This document shows, one piece after another, positions 9,745-19,800 of a DNA stretch of 64,000 nucleotides. The stretch is from Planctomycetota bacterium (GTDB lineage: Bacteria > Planctomycetota > Planctomycetia > Pirellulales > Pirellulaceae). The notes beneath the pieces are model-generated. The model saw only the letters and a list, made by a program, of their open reading frames with translations. It was not told where the DNA came from and made no database searches. Numbering within the stretch: the stretch's first letter is position 1; every line of letters starts with the position of its first letter. The stretch spans positions 1-64,000 of the forward strand of contig JAJDEH010000405.1 of assembly GCA_029259935.1 (NCBI GenBank), read 5' to 3'. Both the position numbers and the translations under genes were made by a program.

Positions 9745-12090
9745 TCACTTCTTCAATGCCTCAAGCAACCAGGTGACGTAATCGTCGGTTGGTTCGGCCG
9801 ACATTTCAAGAGATGGCTGCTTGTCGGAAGCGGATTTCCATGCTGCTTTCATTGCCTTCGAGGAGACATTGCGATTGGTACCGTCGACGATTCCGTCGAT
9901 GCGAACGGGAGTGGAATCGAGAGCGGCGGCGATGTCCGCCAGATCCCCGGTGGTCAGCGCGCCTGGAATAATAAAATCGTGAGGTACATAAACAAATTGG
10001 CTGTCCAAAATACTGCGCAGCGAGACCAGGCCTCCGCGCGCCACGACGGCTTTGATTTGAGGGTCGAACAGCGCTGCCAATAGGCTCAAGGTTGCTCCCA
10101 TCGGTTCAGACTGCCGAGGCTCGGCGTCGACTCCCAGCGGGACGGCGAGCTTACGATCCGGCTCGTTGGCCGGCGCGAACGAGTCGCCCCAAATGGCGAT
10201 CCGCTTTCCGTTCACTTCGTCCCGTTTCCGCAAACCCTGGATGACCGACAGCAAATCCCGCAGCCGATCACCCATGATCGTTCCGTGGTGCATCAGCCGG
10301 GCGGACGAAATTCCGGTCGCGGAACTGCGACGACCGCGATAGTTGCCGGGACTGGTCTCGCCCGTGCCCGCAAGGTCCAACAGGCAAACTGCAACTCCGC
10401 CGTTTAGCAACCCGGCAATTTGCTCGGAACGCTCTTTGAGGAACGCGGCTTTGCCGCCTTGAGCGACGGCCACGACGCACGGACAACCTTCATCGGGAAG
10501 CGTGTCCGGCGAGAGCAGCATCAACGGCACACTAAACTCATCGGTTTTGTGAACCAACCTTGTGACACGTATTGGCTTCCCCGCATCGGGCTTGGCCTGC
10601 TTGCCGCTGCTCTTAGCGGGCGGCTTAAAGCCTAACACTCGCGACCATGCGGACTGCAGTCGCTTGCGACGGCGCTCCGCCGGCAGCTTGGAAAGCTCGT
10701 CGCGAAAACGCGTGATTCGCTCGCCCGCCAAGTGATTGGCAAGCTTGTGAACCGGCGTCAGTTCGATGTCGCGCGCCGCATCGACTCCTTCCACGCAATA
10801 CAAATCAGTCGACGCGTGGCGATCTCGATGTTCGGGATCAGGCGTTTCAATTCCGAACCATCTATCGAAGGCGGGGTAGATTTGTCTGCGGTGGTGCTGG
10901 CCGATGTTGTTGCAGTGAGATGCCTCTTTTGACGTCAGGGAAACCTGGCCGTACCCGAGCAGCGAATCCAGGTGATCCGGCGCATCGTACCACTTATAGA
11001 TGGTTTGGAATCGCCGCCAAACCGGATCGTTCTCACGGTCCCAACGGAATTCGTGGGCGTAGATCAGCCGCCGCGGCGCGATGCTGCCCACGATCACCCA
11101 CGGCAAGAATCCGTCGCGGGCCGACACGCGCAGATTGCGGGTCGACTCCCAGCTTCCGCCACCGACATAGTTGAAACTAAGCTCGGCGTCCGCCGGCAGT
11201 GGAAACACGTTTTCCGGTTGCGGACCGCCGAAGTTAAAAGGAACGGCGGCGGCAATTCTTTCGTCGATCGCCGCCGTCACGGCACAAGGGTCGCCTCCGC
11301 CAGCCACCGCGCCCAGCAAAATAATCTTCTTGGAGTCGACACCAGGCTGGCCCAGCAGCAGATCGACCCCGCGCATCAAGTCCCAGGCCATCCAGCCAAT
11401 GAGGCTGTCGCCGATCAGATGCAGTTGCATGCCGACGTTGTAACGAAAGTGATAATCCTGTCGGCTGACCCGGAACTCTTTTTCGTAGTCTTTCGAACTG
11501 GGAAACGGATGTTGACGCCGTTCGCCGTGTCCGACTTGATCCATGACCAAAACGAGACATTCGGCTCGCGCCCAATTCATTCCCATGTCCTGAAGTTCGC
11601 TTTGCGTCTTGGGATTATGGTGGGAATGGCAGATCAAGATTCCCGGCATCGATTCGCGTACTCGCGCGGGCCGATAAAGATTCGCCGTGACAAACAATCC
11701 AGGCCGGCTTTCAAAGACAACACATTCAATCTGAAAACCATCGCCGGGAATGGTCCTCGTGACGCGCGAGTGAAGGTCTTCCGGAGGCTGCGGGAATTCA
11801 CCGAGCGATTGTCGCAACTTGGCAATTCTTGCGGCCTTGAACCGCTCCCATTCTTCAACCGACTTGATGGCGCGCCATGCCATAACATCCTGCTCGTTGA
11901 CCGTTCTGCGTCGCCGACGAACGTCATTGCCGAGCGTGCGATGAAGATCCTTCCTGTCCGCCGTGGAGACTTGCGGATCGAGGTCACGAACAAATTTCGC
12001 AATCGCCTCGCGCGATGCTTGCTCATCGGCCGCAAATCCGATTTCGCCCGCGGTGATTAGAATTACTAGCGTAAGCGAAATGCATCGCAT
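9745..12090 (-). CDS. Secreted double alpha/beta-hydrolase (acetyl xylan esterase-like)
   Basis: 781 aa from ATG 12090, chosen because GGAGAAG precedes it and it opens a signal peptide (MRCISLTLVILITA ... GFAADE). Two alpha/beta-hydrolase-like halves: the first, residues 100-430, has PGILICHSHHNPKTQ and a nucleophile elbow reading GAVAG (residues 260-264) where the family has GxSxG, so the serine is Val262; the second, residues 490-780, has CPCVVAVAQGGKAAF, LLDLAGTGETS and an elbow GDSFA with serine. The closest families are dienelactone-hydrolase / acetyl xylan esterase-like proteins common in Planctomycetes. Likely an exported esterase or its pseudo-enzyme. It converges with the epimerase remnant, 7 bp apart. 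Confidence 0.75.
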   Translation of the reverse strand: MRCISLTLVILITAGEIGFAADEQASREAIAKFVRDLDPQVSTADRKDLHRTLGNDVRRRRRTVNEQDVMAWRAIKSVEEWERFKAARIAKLRQSLGEFPQPPEDLHSRVTRTIPGDGFQIECVVFESRPGLFVTANLYRPARVRESMPGILICHSHHNPKTQSELQDMGMNWARAECLVLVMDQVGHGERRQHPFPSSKDYEKEFRVSRQDYHFRYNVGMQLHLIGDSLIGWMAWDLMRGVDLLLGQPGVDSKKIILLGAVAGGGDPCAVTAAIDERIAAAVPFNFGGPQPENVFPLPADAELSFNYVGGGSWESTRNLRVSARDGFLPWVIVGSIAPRRLIYAHEFRWDRENDPVWRRFQTIYKWYDAPDHLDSLLGYGQVSLTSKEASHCNNIGQHHRRQIYPAFDRWFGIETPDPEHRDRHASTDLYCVEGVDAARDIELTPVHKLANHLAGERITRFRDELSKLPAERRRKRLQSAWSRVLGFKPPAKSSGKQAKPDAGKPIRVTRLVHKTDEFSVPLMLLSPDTLPDEGCPCVVAVAQGGKAAFLKERSEQIAGLLNGGVAVCLLDLAGTGETSPGNYRGRRSSATGISSARLMHHGTIMGDRLRDLLSVIQGLRKRDEVNGKRIAIWGDSFAPANEPDRKLAVPLGVDAEPRQSEPMGATLSLLAALFDPQIKAVVARGGLVSLRSILDSQFVYVPHDFIIPGALTTGDLADIAAALDSTPVRIDGIVDGTNRNVSSKAMKAAWKSASDKQPSLEMSAEPTDDYVTWLLEALKK

Positions 12091-12240
12091 GAGACTTCTC
12101 CAAAGGTTGCGAGACAGGGCGTCCAGACTTCGGCCTGAATTGTACCACGTCGCCCAGGGTGGTAACGCATTGAGTGTCCGGCCAGTGCCAACCAACACCC
12201 CAACGACAAATGGGAAGAAATCTCCTACAATTCCTCAAAA

Positions 12241-12314
12241 GTCCCCGTAGCTCAGCTGGATAGAGCAATTGACTTCTAATCAATAGGTCGGAGGTTCGAA
12301 TCCTCCCGGGGATG
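12241..12314 (+). tRNA. tRNA-Arg (anticodon TCT)
   Basis: A 74-nt cloverleaf. The acceptor stem pairs GTCCCCG with CGGGGAT (one G-T pair at the end), the D arm is GCTC/GAGC, and the anticodon stem ATTGA/TCAAT encloses the 7-nt loop CTTCTAA with anticodon TCT at 12273-12275. The variable loop is AGGTC and the T arm GGAGG/CCTCC with loop TTCGAAT. The discriminator base is G and CCA is not encoded. It reads AGA/AGG arginine codons. It stands alone between the hydrolase and the SDR gene; no integrase lies nearby. Confidence 0.96.
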
Positions 12315-12481
12315 CCTTCCATCCTAATTGCGCCACGTGCGTAGCTCGACGGCGCTGACCATTAACAAAATGTGTGTCGAACAAGATTGGGACTAGCCAG
12401 CGGTGGCACCGAGCGGCATCCGAATTCTGAACCGAGCTTGATGATGCCGCGCCGGAATGGCCGTTGTCTGTTTGAGTTGCA

Positions 12482-13264
12482 ATGAAAGTCAATCTTCAAA
12501 ATCAAGTCGCCTTGGTGACGGGTGCCGCGCAAGGGATTGGGAAGTCGATCGCGGAATCACTGGCCGCCAATGAGGCGCGCGTCGTTTTCACTGACGTTGA
12601 TTTTCCCAAGGCCGTGAAAGCCGCCGAGTCGCTGCCCGGTTGCGTTGCCAAGGAGTTGGATGTTACCAACGAACAACAGGTTGACCAGGTGATCGGATCG
12701 ACGGTGGAGGAGTTGGGCCGCCTGGACATTGTCGTTAACAATGCCGGCGTCAATACTCTGAGCCATCGGGTGACCATCGACGAGTTTCCGCGTGCCGAGT
12801 GGGACCGCTTGCTGGACGTTGATTTGAACGGGCTCTTTTCGGTCAGCAAGGCGGCGGCGCGCGTCATGCGTTCCCAGGGTGGTGGCCGCATCATCAACAT
12901 CGCCTCGATCGTGGGACTCGTGCCACTTCGGCTGCAATGCGCCTTCGCGGCGGCAAAGGCAGGCGTGATCAACCTGACGAAGTCGATGGCCATCGAACTT
13001 GGCGAGCATGGCATTCTGGTCAATGCCATCGCTCCGGGATCGATCATGACGCAGGCGACCCGCGACTTGTTTTACGGCGAGGACGGGCAGTTTCGCGATT
13101 CGGTCCAGCAGTTGCTTGCACATATTCCTCTCGGTCGGCCAGGCTCGACCGAAGAAATCGCCCACGCCGCTCTGTTCCTGGCAGCGCCTGAAAGCAGCTA
13201 TATTAACGGCCATGTCTTGACGGTCGACGGCGGTTGGACCGCGGGTTACTTACGAGACTTCTGA
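12482..13264 (+). CDS. SDR-family oxidoreductase with Tyr155Phe active site
   Basis: 260 aa, the length of a classical short-chain dehydrogenase. The Rossmann motif TGAAQGIG is at residues 13-20, NNAG near residue 89, Ser142 (NIASIVG) and Lys159 are in place, and the C-terminus carries the usual INGHVLTVDGGWTAG. The catalytic tyrosine is replaced: the YxxxK motif reads FAAAK, with codon TTC at 12944-12946 (Phe155). Such an enzyme should have very low oxidoreductase activity unless another residue takes over. It is followed after 20 bp by a cupin gene with its own GAAAGGA, so the two probably form an operon. Substrate unknown; annotation as 3-oxoacyl-ACP or sugar dehydrogenase would be a guess. 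Confidence 0.9.
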   Translation: MKVNLQNQVALVTGAAQGIGKSIAESLAANEARVVFTDVDFPKAVKAAESLPGCVAKELDVTNEQQVDQVIGSTVEELGRLDIVVNNAGVNTLSHRVTIDEFPRAEWDRLLDVDLNGLFSVSKAAARVMRSQGGGRIINIASIVGLVPLRLQCAFAAAKAGVINLTKSMAIELGEHGILVNAIAPGSIMTQATRDLFYGEDGQFRDSVQQLLAHIPLGRPGSTEEIAHAALFLAAPESSYINGHVLTVDGGWTAGYLRDF

Positions 13265-13284
13265 CGAGACCGAAAGGACACTCC

Positions 13285-13707
13285 ATGGCCAAGTTCACGA
13301 AATTCACCGGCTATCAGGGCGACGCGCCGCCCACGATTCCCAAACCTGATACCCCGCCCGAGCCGATGATCGTCACCGTTCAGGAGGGCGTGCCGGTCGT
13401 ATACCCCAACTGCGTTGCCCCGGCCGTGCGCGTGGTTCACCCGGTCAATCCGAACGCACCGGCGAAGAACATGGGTTTGGTCATGTTCTATATTCCGCCC
13501 CACGCCGTGTTGGAACCGGGCTCGCACGAAACGGAAGAAACGTATGTGATCATGGAAGGCCAGGGAACGATGACATTCGGCGGCGGGCCCCGTGCGGTCA
13601 AGAAGGGCGACTTTGTGTACCTGCCGCCGTGGTGCCTTCATGGCATCGAGAATACCGGCACGGAAATGCTCGTCGTGCTGATTTGCACATCACCGCCGAA
13701 TCCATAG
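13285..13707 (+). CDS. Cupin-domain protein
   Basis: 140 aa; ATG 13285 is preceded by GAAAGGA and follows the SDR stop by 20 bp. A single cupin barrel: motif 1 is PGSHETEETYVIMEGQG (one His and a Glu instead of HxH), motif 2 is PPWCLHGIENTG. Metal ligands would be His, Glu and the later His, so metal binding is plausible but the set is incomplete. No signal peptide. Its position after an SDR suggests a small-molecule pathway in which the cupin is an isomerase, dioxygenase or ligand-binding protein; nothing in the sequence decides between these. Confidence 0.85.
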   Translation: MAKFTKFTGYQGDAPPTIPKPDTPPEPMIVTVQEGVPVVYPNCVAPAVRVVHPVNPNAPAKNMGLVMFYIPPHAVLEPGSHETEETYVIMEGQGTMTFGGGPRAVKKGDFVYLPPWCLHGIENTGTEMLVVLICTSPPNP

Positions 13708-13783
13708 GCAAGCTACGGTTTGTGTGGTCAAATCGTAATTCGAACGATCGTTGCTCAACTTCTCAATGAAAAGGGAGTGCATC

Positions 13784-14593
13784 ATGAAAACGCGACTTCG
13801 CAACTCGGCGGCCAATTGTTTATGGATGACAGCCGCCGTTTCTTTCTTGTGCTTCGTGGCACAGCTTGCACGGGCACAAGACTCCACCGCCGCGGCCAAG
13901 CCAGGCGTCTCGCTGGCGACCTGTTATTTAGCCGATCCGGTCGACCAAGCTCATCAAATTCTTATCCAAGGCGAACTCGGCGGCGATGGCAAAGTAACCC
14001 TGGACGGCAACACCTGCACGACAACTCAATTTGGCGACAAGGGGATTTGCACCAAAATATTTTTCAGACCGATTGATGTGAAAATCGTTCAATTGCGTTT
14101 GGCGGACCCTTCCGGCCAGGGCCGGCGGATCTATCGTTTGAACGGCAAGCTCAAGCCGGAAGGTGCGACGTTTTATTTGATCGTGCCCAGGCGCCGCAGC
14201 GGCGTCCACCGACTGGTTGTCGACTCGGGCGGAGACAAGCGTCGCGTGATTACGTTGGAAGGCCGAACCCTATCACCGCCGAGCGGCAAACCAGAGTTGT
14301 GTAAAGACGTCAAATATCGGGCCGAGCAAAAAGCAGGCAGGGTGACAATTTACGCGACCGGTTCCAATTCGACATCCGGATGGAAGAACCGCTTCGAGCA
14401 ACTGCCGATCAGGATCTTTCCGCCTCAGTTTCGTGCCGTGTGTGTCAAGCCGACGGGCATCGTCGCGCAGGTCATCACGCCCTTCGCGATCGAAACGTCG
14501 TTCCAAGCCAAGCAGGCAGTTCCGCATGTGATCGTGCATGACGCCGATGGCCAACACAAGCTAACGGTGAAGCAGTCTTCGAATAAAGAATAA
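13784..14593 (+). CDS. Secreted protein of unknown function
   Basis: 269 aa from ATG 13784, which has AAGGGAG at 13771-13777 and starts a signal peptide (hydrophobic MTAAVSFLCFVAQLA, cleavage near ARAQD). The mature part is rich in beta-strand-like segments (VTLDGNTCTTTQFG, AIETSFQAKQAVPHVIVHD), with six cysteines that may form disulfides. It matches no family I recognise. It stands 76 bp after the cupin gene but has its own ribosome-binding site, and converges with the histidine kinase at 14605 with only 11 bp between stops. Confidence 0.75.
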   Translation: MKTRLRNSAANCLWMTAAVSFLCFVAQLARAQDSTAAAKPGVSLATCYLADPVDQAHQILIQGELGGDGKVTLDGNTCTTTQFGDKGICTKIFFRPIDVKIVQLRLADPSGQGRRIYRLNGKLKPEGATFYLIVPRRRSGVHRLVVDSGGDKRRVITLEGRTLSPPSGKPELCKDVKYRAEQKAGRVTIYATGSNSTSGWKNRFEQLPIRIFPPQFRAVCVKPTGIVAQVITPFAIETSFQAKQAVPHVIVHDADGQHKLTVKQSSNKE

Positions 14594-14604
14594 GGGGAGC
14601 GGCG

Positions 14605-15792
14605 TCAATCTGCCGACTCGGCCAGCGGCAGCGTGAAATGGAATTTTGCTCCGTTGGGTTTGTTTTCGGAGTGCCAGATTTTTCCGCCATGCATTTCGAC
14701 CATCGATTTGCAAATCGACAGCCCAATCCCCATGCCACCCGGTTTGTCGCTGCGGGAAGGCGAAAATAGCTGTTGCCTCTTTTCCTCGCGCACGCCACGT
14801 CCATTGTCCGCCACCACGACTTCCATGAATCTGCCGGCGGGTCGCGTGCTTATGTGAATGACGCCCCCTTCATGCTGCTCTTTCAGCGCTTGCAGCGCGT
14901 TTCGGACGAGGTTCAGCAGCACTCCTTTGACAAGAATGCAGTCAACACTTACCTGCTTGGTGGTCGATCGGTCATCGAAGCGGATCTCGACGGCACCCTG
15001 TTGGATTTCTTGCGCGAACATGCTAATGGTTTCGTCGATGGTTGAACGGAGATCCCCGTTGACGGTTTTGTCATCACAACCTTCGAAGGCACGGTTGAGC
15101 CGTTTGGTGATGCCGGCCGCGAATTGCGCCGACTTCACCATGGTTTGCACCGACGCCACAACCTCGGGACAAGAATGATTGGCCTTCAACTGACGGCACA
15201 TAACGTGTCCAAGATTGACGATCGTGGTCAGCGGTTGCATTAGCTCATGAACAAAGCTCGCAAAGATCTCGCTCGAAGTCGCTTTGCGAAGCGTACTCTC
15301 GAGCTGGCGGATTTGTGTTTCGTACTGCTTCTCAAGTTCAGCACACGGGGGCGAAAGAGATTCAGCCTTGCGAGGGGCAGCGACCTCGCGAGCAATCGCG
15401 CAGTGGTCTAGTCCGTCCGCGCCGGCGCTGCCGATGTCTTGAATTTCTAATACTCGTTTGTTTCCAGAGGCGTCAAGCACCACCCAGTTGTGGGTGTCGA
15501 GGCGATGCCCCTCAGTTCGATGGTCCTCAGTTCGATGTCCCTCAGCTTGATGGCCGTTGATTTTTCGTTGATGATCGGGGTTATCCGGGTTGGCGAAGTC
15601 AATCCAGTTTCGGCCGACCAGATCGCAGGGCGCGAACCCCAATAACGACTGGACGGAAGGGCTGACATACGTCACCACGCCCTTGCTGTCGTTGGAAAAG
15701 ATGACATATTTTTCGGTGATTCCCTGAGTAAATCTAGAGAATCTTCCTTCGTTGGACGTGAGAGCGCGAGATGTTTCGTAATCCGGTTTCAT
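14605..15792 (-). CDS. Soluble PAS histidine kinase, paralog 1
   Basis: 395 aa without membrane segments. PAS domain about residues 25-130 (VVTYVSPSVQSLLGFAP, then THNWVVLDASGNKR). The H-box is HELMQPLTTIVN with His182; the ATPase domain shows N-box NLVRNALQAL, G1 VADNGRGV and G2 GGMGIGLSICKSMVEMHGG. Between the PAS strands, residues 79-100 are His/Glu/Arg-rich repeats (GHRTEDHRTEGHR) encoded by a 15-bp minisatellite. A strong GGGAGGA precedes ATG 15792. A second copy of the same design lies at 20175-21398, and the two face inward on the ECF/kinase pair. No response regulator is adjacent. A cytoplasmic signal such as redox or a ligand is inferred. Confidence 0.9.
   Translation of the reverse strand: MKPDYETSRALTSNEGRFSRFTQGITEKYVIFSNDSKGVVTYVSPSVQSLLGFAPCDLVGRNWIDFANPDNPDHQRKINGHQAEGHRTEDHRTEGHRLDTHNWVVLDASGNKRVLEIQDIGSAGADGLDHCAIAREVAAPRKAESLSPPCAELEKQYETQIRQLESTLRKATSSEIFASFVHELMQPLTTIVNLGHVMCRQLKANHSCPEVVASVQTMVKSAQFAAGITKRLNRAFEGCDDKTVNGDLRSTIDETISMFAQEIQQGAVEIRFDDRSTTKQVSVDCILVKGVLLNLVRNALQALKEQHEGGVIHISTRPAGRFMEVVVADNGRGVREEKRQQLFSPSRSDKPGGMGIGLSICKSMVEMHGGKIWHSENKPNGAKFHFTLPLAESAD
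15511..15555. repeat. 15-bp minisatellite inside the PAS kinase gene
   Basis: Three tandem 15-nt units (CTCAGTTCGATGGTC, CTCAGTTCGATGTCC, CTCAGCTTGATGGCC) preceded by a degenerate fourth at 15496-15510. The unit length is a multiple of three, so changes in copy number keep the kinase frame and only lengthen a loop of the PAS domain. Confidence 0.7.
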
Positions 15793-16153
15793 GGAGTCCT
15801 CCCGACGACTTTCCTCATCTGGATTTGGCAGTTATGTCCATCAACTTGGCACTCACCTCGCCCCGAGCGATCCAGCGAGCAGTTAAGATCCTTGCAAGAG
15901 CTGACGATCCGGCAGGTTCGATTTTTGGGCCGGCATCCACGACACTTTTCGCGCTTTGACCGCGGCAACACTTTCCTCAAATAGTTACACGGAATCAGTC
16001 ATTGAATGCAGCACGCAAAAATACTGAGAAACGAATATCGTGACCGGCGCGCGAAGGCGGTTGCCTCTAGTTGCCAACGGCGAACGCGGCTAGAATAAAT
16101 TCCGGCCTGAGGATGGAGGCCCTTCACCTCTCGTATCTGGACCACCGCTGCCG
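15793..16153. other. Divergent intergenic region between kinase paralog 1 and ECF gene
   Basis: 361 bp without a gene, upstream of both divergent genes, so it should contain their promoters. On the plus strand TTGACC (15956-15961) followed after 16 bp by CAAATA is a weak candidate. No clear ribosome-binding site precedes the ECF start. No repeat or structured RNA was seen. Confidence 0.4.
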
Positions 16154-16720
16154 ATGTCATCCGAAGCGACACAGATCTTGCAGGCAATCGCCGAGGGAGA
16201 CCGGGCTAATATCGATCGTCTGGTGGAATTGGTTTACGACGACTTACGCGGTTTGGCGCGGATGCAGTTAGGGCACGCCGCGCCCAATCACACGCTTGAT
16301 CCGACCGCTATCGTCCACGAGGTGTTTATCAAGCTGGTCGACCGCCAGGACATCGACTGGCGCGGCAAGTCGCACTTTTACGCCGTCAGCGCCAAGGCGA
16401 TGCGGCATATCTTGGTCGACTACGCAAGAGAGAAGGCGGCGCTGAAGCGAGGCGGCGATCGTCAGCGAATTCCCTTGGCGGACGATTTGGCCTTGAGTAC
16501 TCACCGGGATGAAGATGTCCTGGCGCTGGACGAAGCGCTCAACGTTCTCGCTGAAATCGACGAACAACGGGCTCGACTTGTCGAATTGCGGTTTTTTGGC
16601 GGTATGACCGTCAAGGAGGTCGCGGCGGTGCTGGGCATCGCGGAGCGGACGATTGGCAAGCAATGGGCCGCGACCCGGCTCTGGCTTCGCAAATATCTCG
16701 CTGAAAACTCATCCGAATGA
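16154..16720 (+). CDS. ECF sigma factor, planctomycete type
   Basis: 188 aa. Region 2 spans about residues 20-95 (LVELVYDDLRGLARMQL, DPTAIVHEVFIKLVDR, FYAVSAKAMRHILVDYAR) and region 4 about 130-183 (ARLVELRFFGGMTVKEVAAVLGIAERTIGKQW). This matches the ECF subfamily that in Planctomycetes and Acidobacteria usually precedes a Ser/Thr kinase, as here: the kinase ATG is about 150 bp downstream. There is no anti-sigma factor gene; by family precedent the kinase is the likely controller, through phosphorylation of the sigma factor. That link is inferred. Confidence 0.92.
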   Translation: MSSEATQILQAIAEGDRANIDRLVELVYDDLRGLARMQLGHAAPNHTLDPTAIVHEVFIKLVDRQDIDWRGKSHFYAVSAKAMRHILVDYAREKAALKRGGDRQRIPLADDLALSTHRDEDVLALDEALNVLAEIDEQRARLVELRFFGGMTVKEVAAVLGIAERTIGKQWAATRLWLRKYLAENSSE

Positions 16721-16868
16721 GATTTCGCCTTTTTTCAGACTTTTCGTGCCGAAATACCCGCCAGAATCCGTGTAATCATTAGAACGGATAACCATTGTCA
16801 ACAAGGTCGCGGTTTGCGTGTCAACATGGTCGCGTTTTGCGGCGTTCCACGTCGAGTCGTGTTTAGCA

Positions 16869-19800
16869 ATGAAGCCCGCCGAAATCAAACGTGCTTTGGA
16901 GATCGTCGAGGAAGCTCTTGAGCTAAACGGCGAACAACTCGACTCCTACCTCGACGATGTCTGTGGCTCGAATTCCCCGTTGCGGCGCGAGGTGCTTAGC
17001 TACCTGGACTACGACGTCAAGCAAACCGTGCTGGATGGCGGGCCGAGTGAGGGTGCCACGCCGGAAATACCCCATTCAACGACGTTTGAGGCGCGTTATG
17101 AACTGGGTGCCGAGATTGCTCGCGGCGGCATGGGGGTCATCCTTCGCGCCCACGACAGGAATCTCGGTCGTGACGTCGCGGTCAAGGTGTTGACCGAGGA
17201 ATGGCAAGGCAACACGGAAATCGTGCGTCGGTTCCTTCAAGAGGCTCAAATCGGCGGGCAATTGCAACATCCTGGGATCGCTCCTTTTTATGAAATTGGC
17301 AGGCTGTCGGATCAGCGGCCGTTCATCGCCATGAAGCTGGTAAAGGGCCAAACCTTTGCCGACTTGTTGGTCCCCGGGCGGAACGTTGAAAATGACCAAG
17401 CCAAGCTGCTGGGGATCTTCGCGAAGGTCTGCCAGGCGATCGCCTTCGCTCATTCTCGCGGCGTGATCCACCGCGATCTGAAGCCCGCCAATGTGATGGT
17501 CGGCGAATTTGGCGAAGTTCAAGTCATGGACTGGGGGCTGGCGAAATTGATCGGTGGCGAGAATCCGGCCGACCCCGTGGACGCAACACCAGGTGCCGGT
17601 CCGGCAGCGATTTCCGATGACGTTACCACGAATGACGTCGCGCACCAGACGCGAGTCGGCCAGGCCATGGGCACGCCTGCCTACATGCCTCCCGAGCAAT
17701 CCATTGGAAGGGCGGACAAGGCGAGCGACGTCTTCTCGCTGGGCGCCATTCTTTGCGAGATTCTGACGGGACAGCCCACGACCGGCGATGAAAAGGCTGC
17801 CCAAGATCGACTTGATCGATGCGCGGGCGATCGTGAATTGGTCGCGCTGGCCAGGGATTGCATCCAGCGCGGTCCCGCGGACAGGCCCCAAGATGCAGGC
17901 ATCGTCGCGGCGAAGATTTCGACTCATATAGATGCCGTTCAACTACGATTGAAGGAAGCCGAAATCGTCACCGCGCGTGCCGAAGTGAAGGCCGAGGAAG
18001 AACGCAAGCGACGGCAACGCACCCATCTAGCAGTCGCCGTCGGCGCTGTCGCACTCGCCTTGGCGGCCCTGGTGGGATGGGGCATCCGTAACTCCGTGGT
18101 CGAGCAGCAGCATGCCACTCGTGCCGAGGGCTTGGTCGCTCAACTTCTCAGTGCCGAGATTGCCCAGGTTCCTCGCATTCTTGACGACCTGCAGGATTAT
18201 CGAGAATGGGCCGATCCGTTGCTGCGGCAAGAGTTGGAACAGGCGACACCTGGTTCCGCCGAACGCCTCCACGCCATGCTGGGGCTGTTGCCAGTCGACG
18301 ACAGCCAACTCGAAGAGCTTCGCGAACAATTGCTCGTGGTATCGCCGAACCAGTTTGAGGTCGTCCGCCAGAGGTTATCCCCTTACCAGGATCGTATCGT
18401 CGCGCCGTTGTGGGACATTGCCAACGACGAGCAGCAAACGGCGCAAAGACGCTTTCAAGCCGCTTGCGCCTTGGCCCTGTATACGCCCGAGGATGCCCGC
18501 TGGGAACAGATTGGTTCCTTCGTGGCAAATTTTTTGGTGAATGTCAAACCGTCGGATCTGCCCCCGTGGGGCAACGCTTTGCGGCCGGTGGGAGCGAAAT
18601 TACTGCCGTCGCTGAGCGAGATCTATCGAAACAAGGATGAACGCGAACAGGTGCGTTCGTTCGCGACCGATACGATCGTCGACTATGCGGCGGACGAGCC
18701 TGAGATATTGTTCAACTTGTTGGCCGACGCCGAGCAATTTCAGTTTTCCCTGGTATTCGACCAAGTCAAGTTACACCAAGCCCGATCCGTGGAACTGGCG
18801 CTGGCTGAATTAAAACGGCCCTTGTCCTTGAATGACACAAACGACCAACCCGTCAAGCGCATTGCGAACGCGGCCGTCGCGTTGTTGCGCATGGGGCAGG
18901 AACAGGATGTTTGGCCGTTGCTCAAGCACAACCCCGATCCACGTGTAAGAAGCTACCTCATTCATTGGTTGAGCCCGCGAGGCGTCGACGTGGCCAACAT
19001 TGTTCGCCGGATCAATGACGAGACGGAGGTCTCAATCCGGCAGGCTCTGCTGTTGAGCCTGGGTGAGTTTGACGAGTCGCGACTTCCGCTTGCCGAGCGC
19101 GAACGAATCGTCTCCGAACTGGTCGAGATGTACAAGAACCACTCGGACCCTGGCCTGCATGGTGCCGCGCGGTGGTTGCTCAAGCGGTGGCAACAAGATG
19201 AATTGATCGCCGAAGCGGACCGGCAGCTTCAGGTCAACGAACAACAACTCCGATCAAGGCCGGAAACGGACCAACGCCGCTGGTACGTGACAACGCAAGG
19301 CCCCACCTTCGTGATTCTTGACGCTGACGAGTTTGCCATGGGGGCGCCCGCGTGGGAAGAGAGTGAACCGGAAGCGAAACATCATCGTCGCCGGATTGGA
19401 CGCCAAGTGGCGGTCGCGACCACGGAAATCACCAGCGAACAATTTGCGCGTTGCCGGCGCGATCGCCCTCACGTTCCCAACCTTGAAGTCAGCCAGTGGA
19501 TGAGGACTGAAGATTCGCCGCGATTAGGAGTGACTTGGTTCGCCGCCGCCGAATTCTGCAATTGGTTGAGCGAAAAGGAGGGCGTCCCCGAGTCACAGTG
19601 GTGCTATGAGCCTAACGATAAGGACAAGTTTGGACCGGGAATGAAAGCCCGGGACGATTACTTGGAATTGAGCGGCTACCGTCTGCCCACGGAAGCGGAG
19701 TGGGAATTCGCTTGCCGCGGCGACACCGTCACCAGCCGCTGTTTTGGTTGGTCGGACGAGTTGCTGGGGTCCTATGCTTGGTACATGGGCAACAGTTCCA

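Noticed and set aside
10972..12060. 362-codon frame on the plus strand inside the double hydrolase
   Set aside because: Composition is that of an antisense shadow and no family motif is present; the minus-strand hydrolase is well supported.
12241..12314. tRNA gene as an integration site of a mobile element
   Set aside because: No integrase, no repeat of the tRNA 3' end and no change in gene character on either side.
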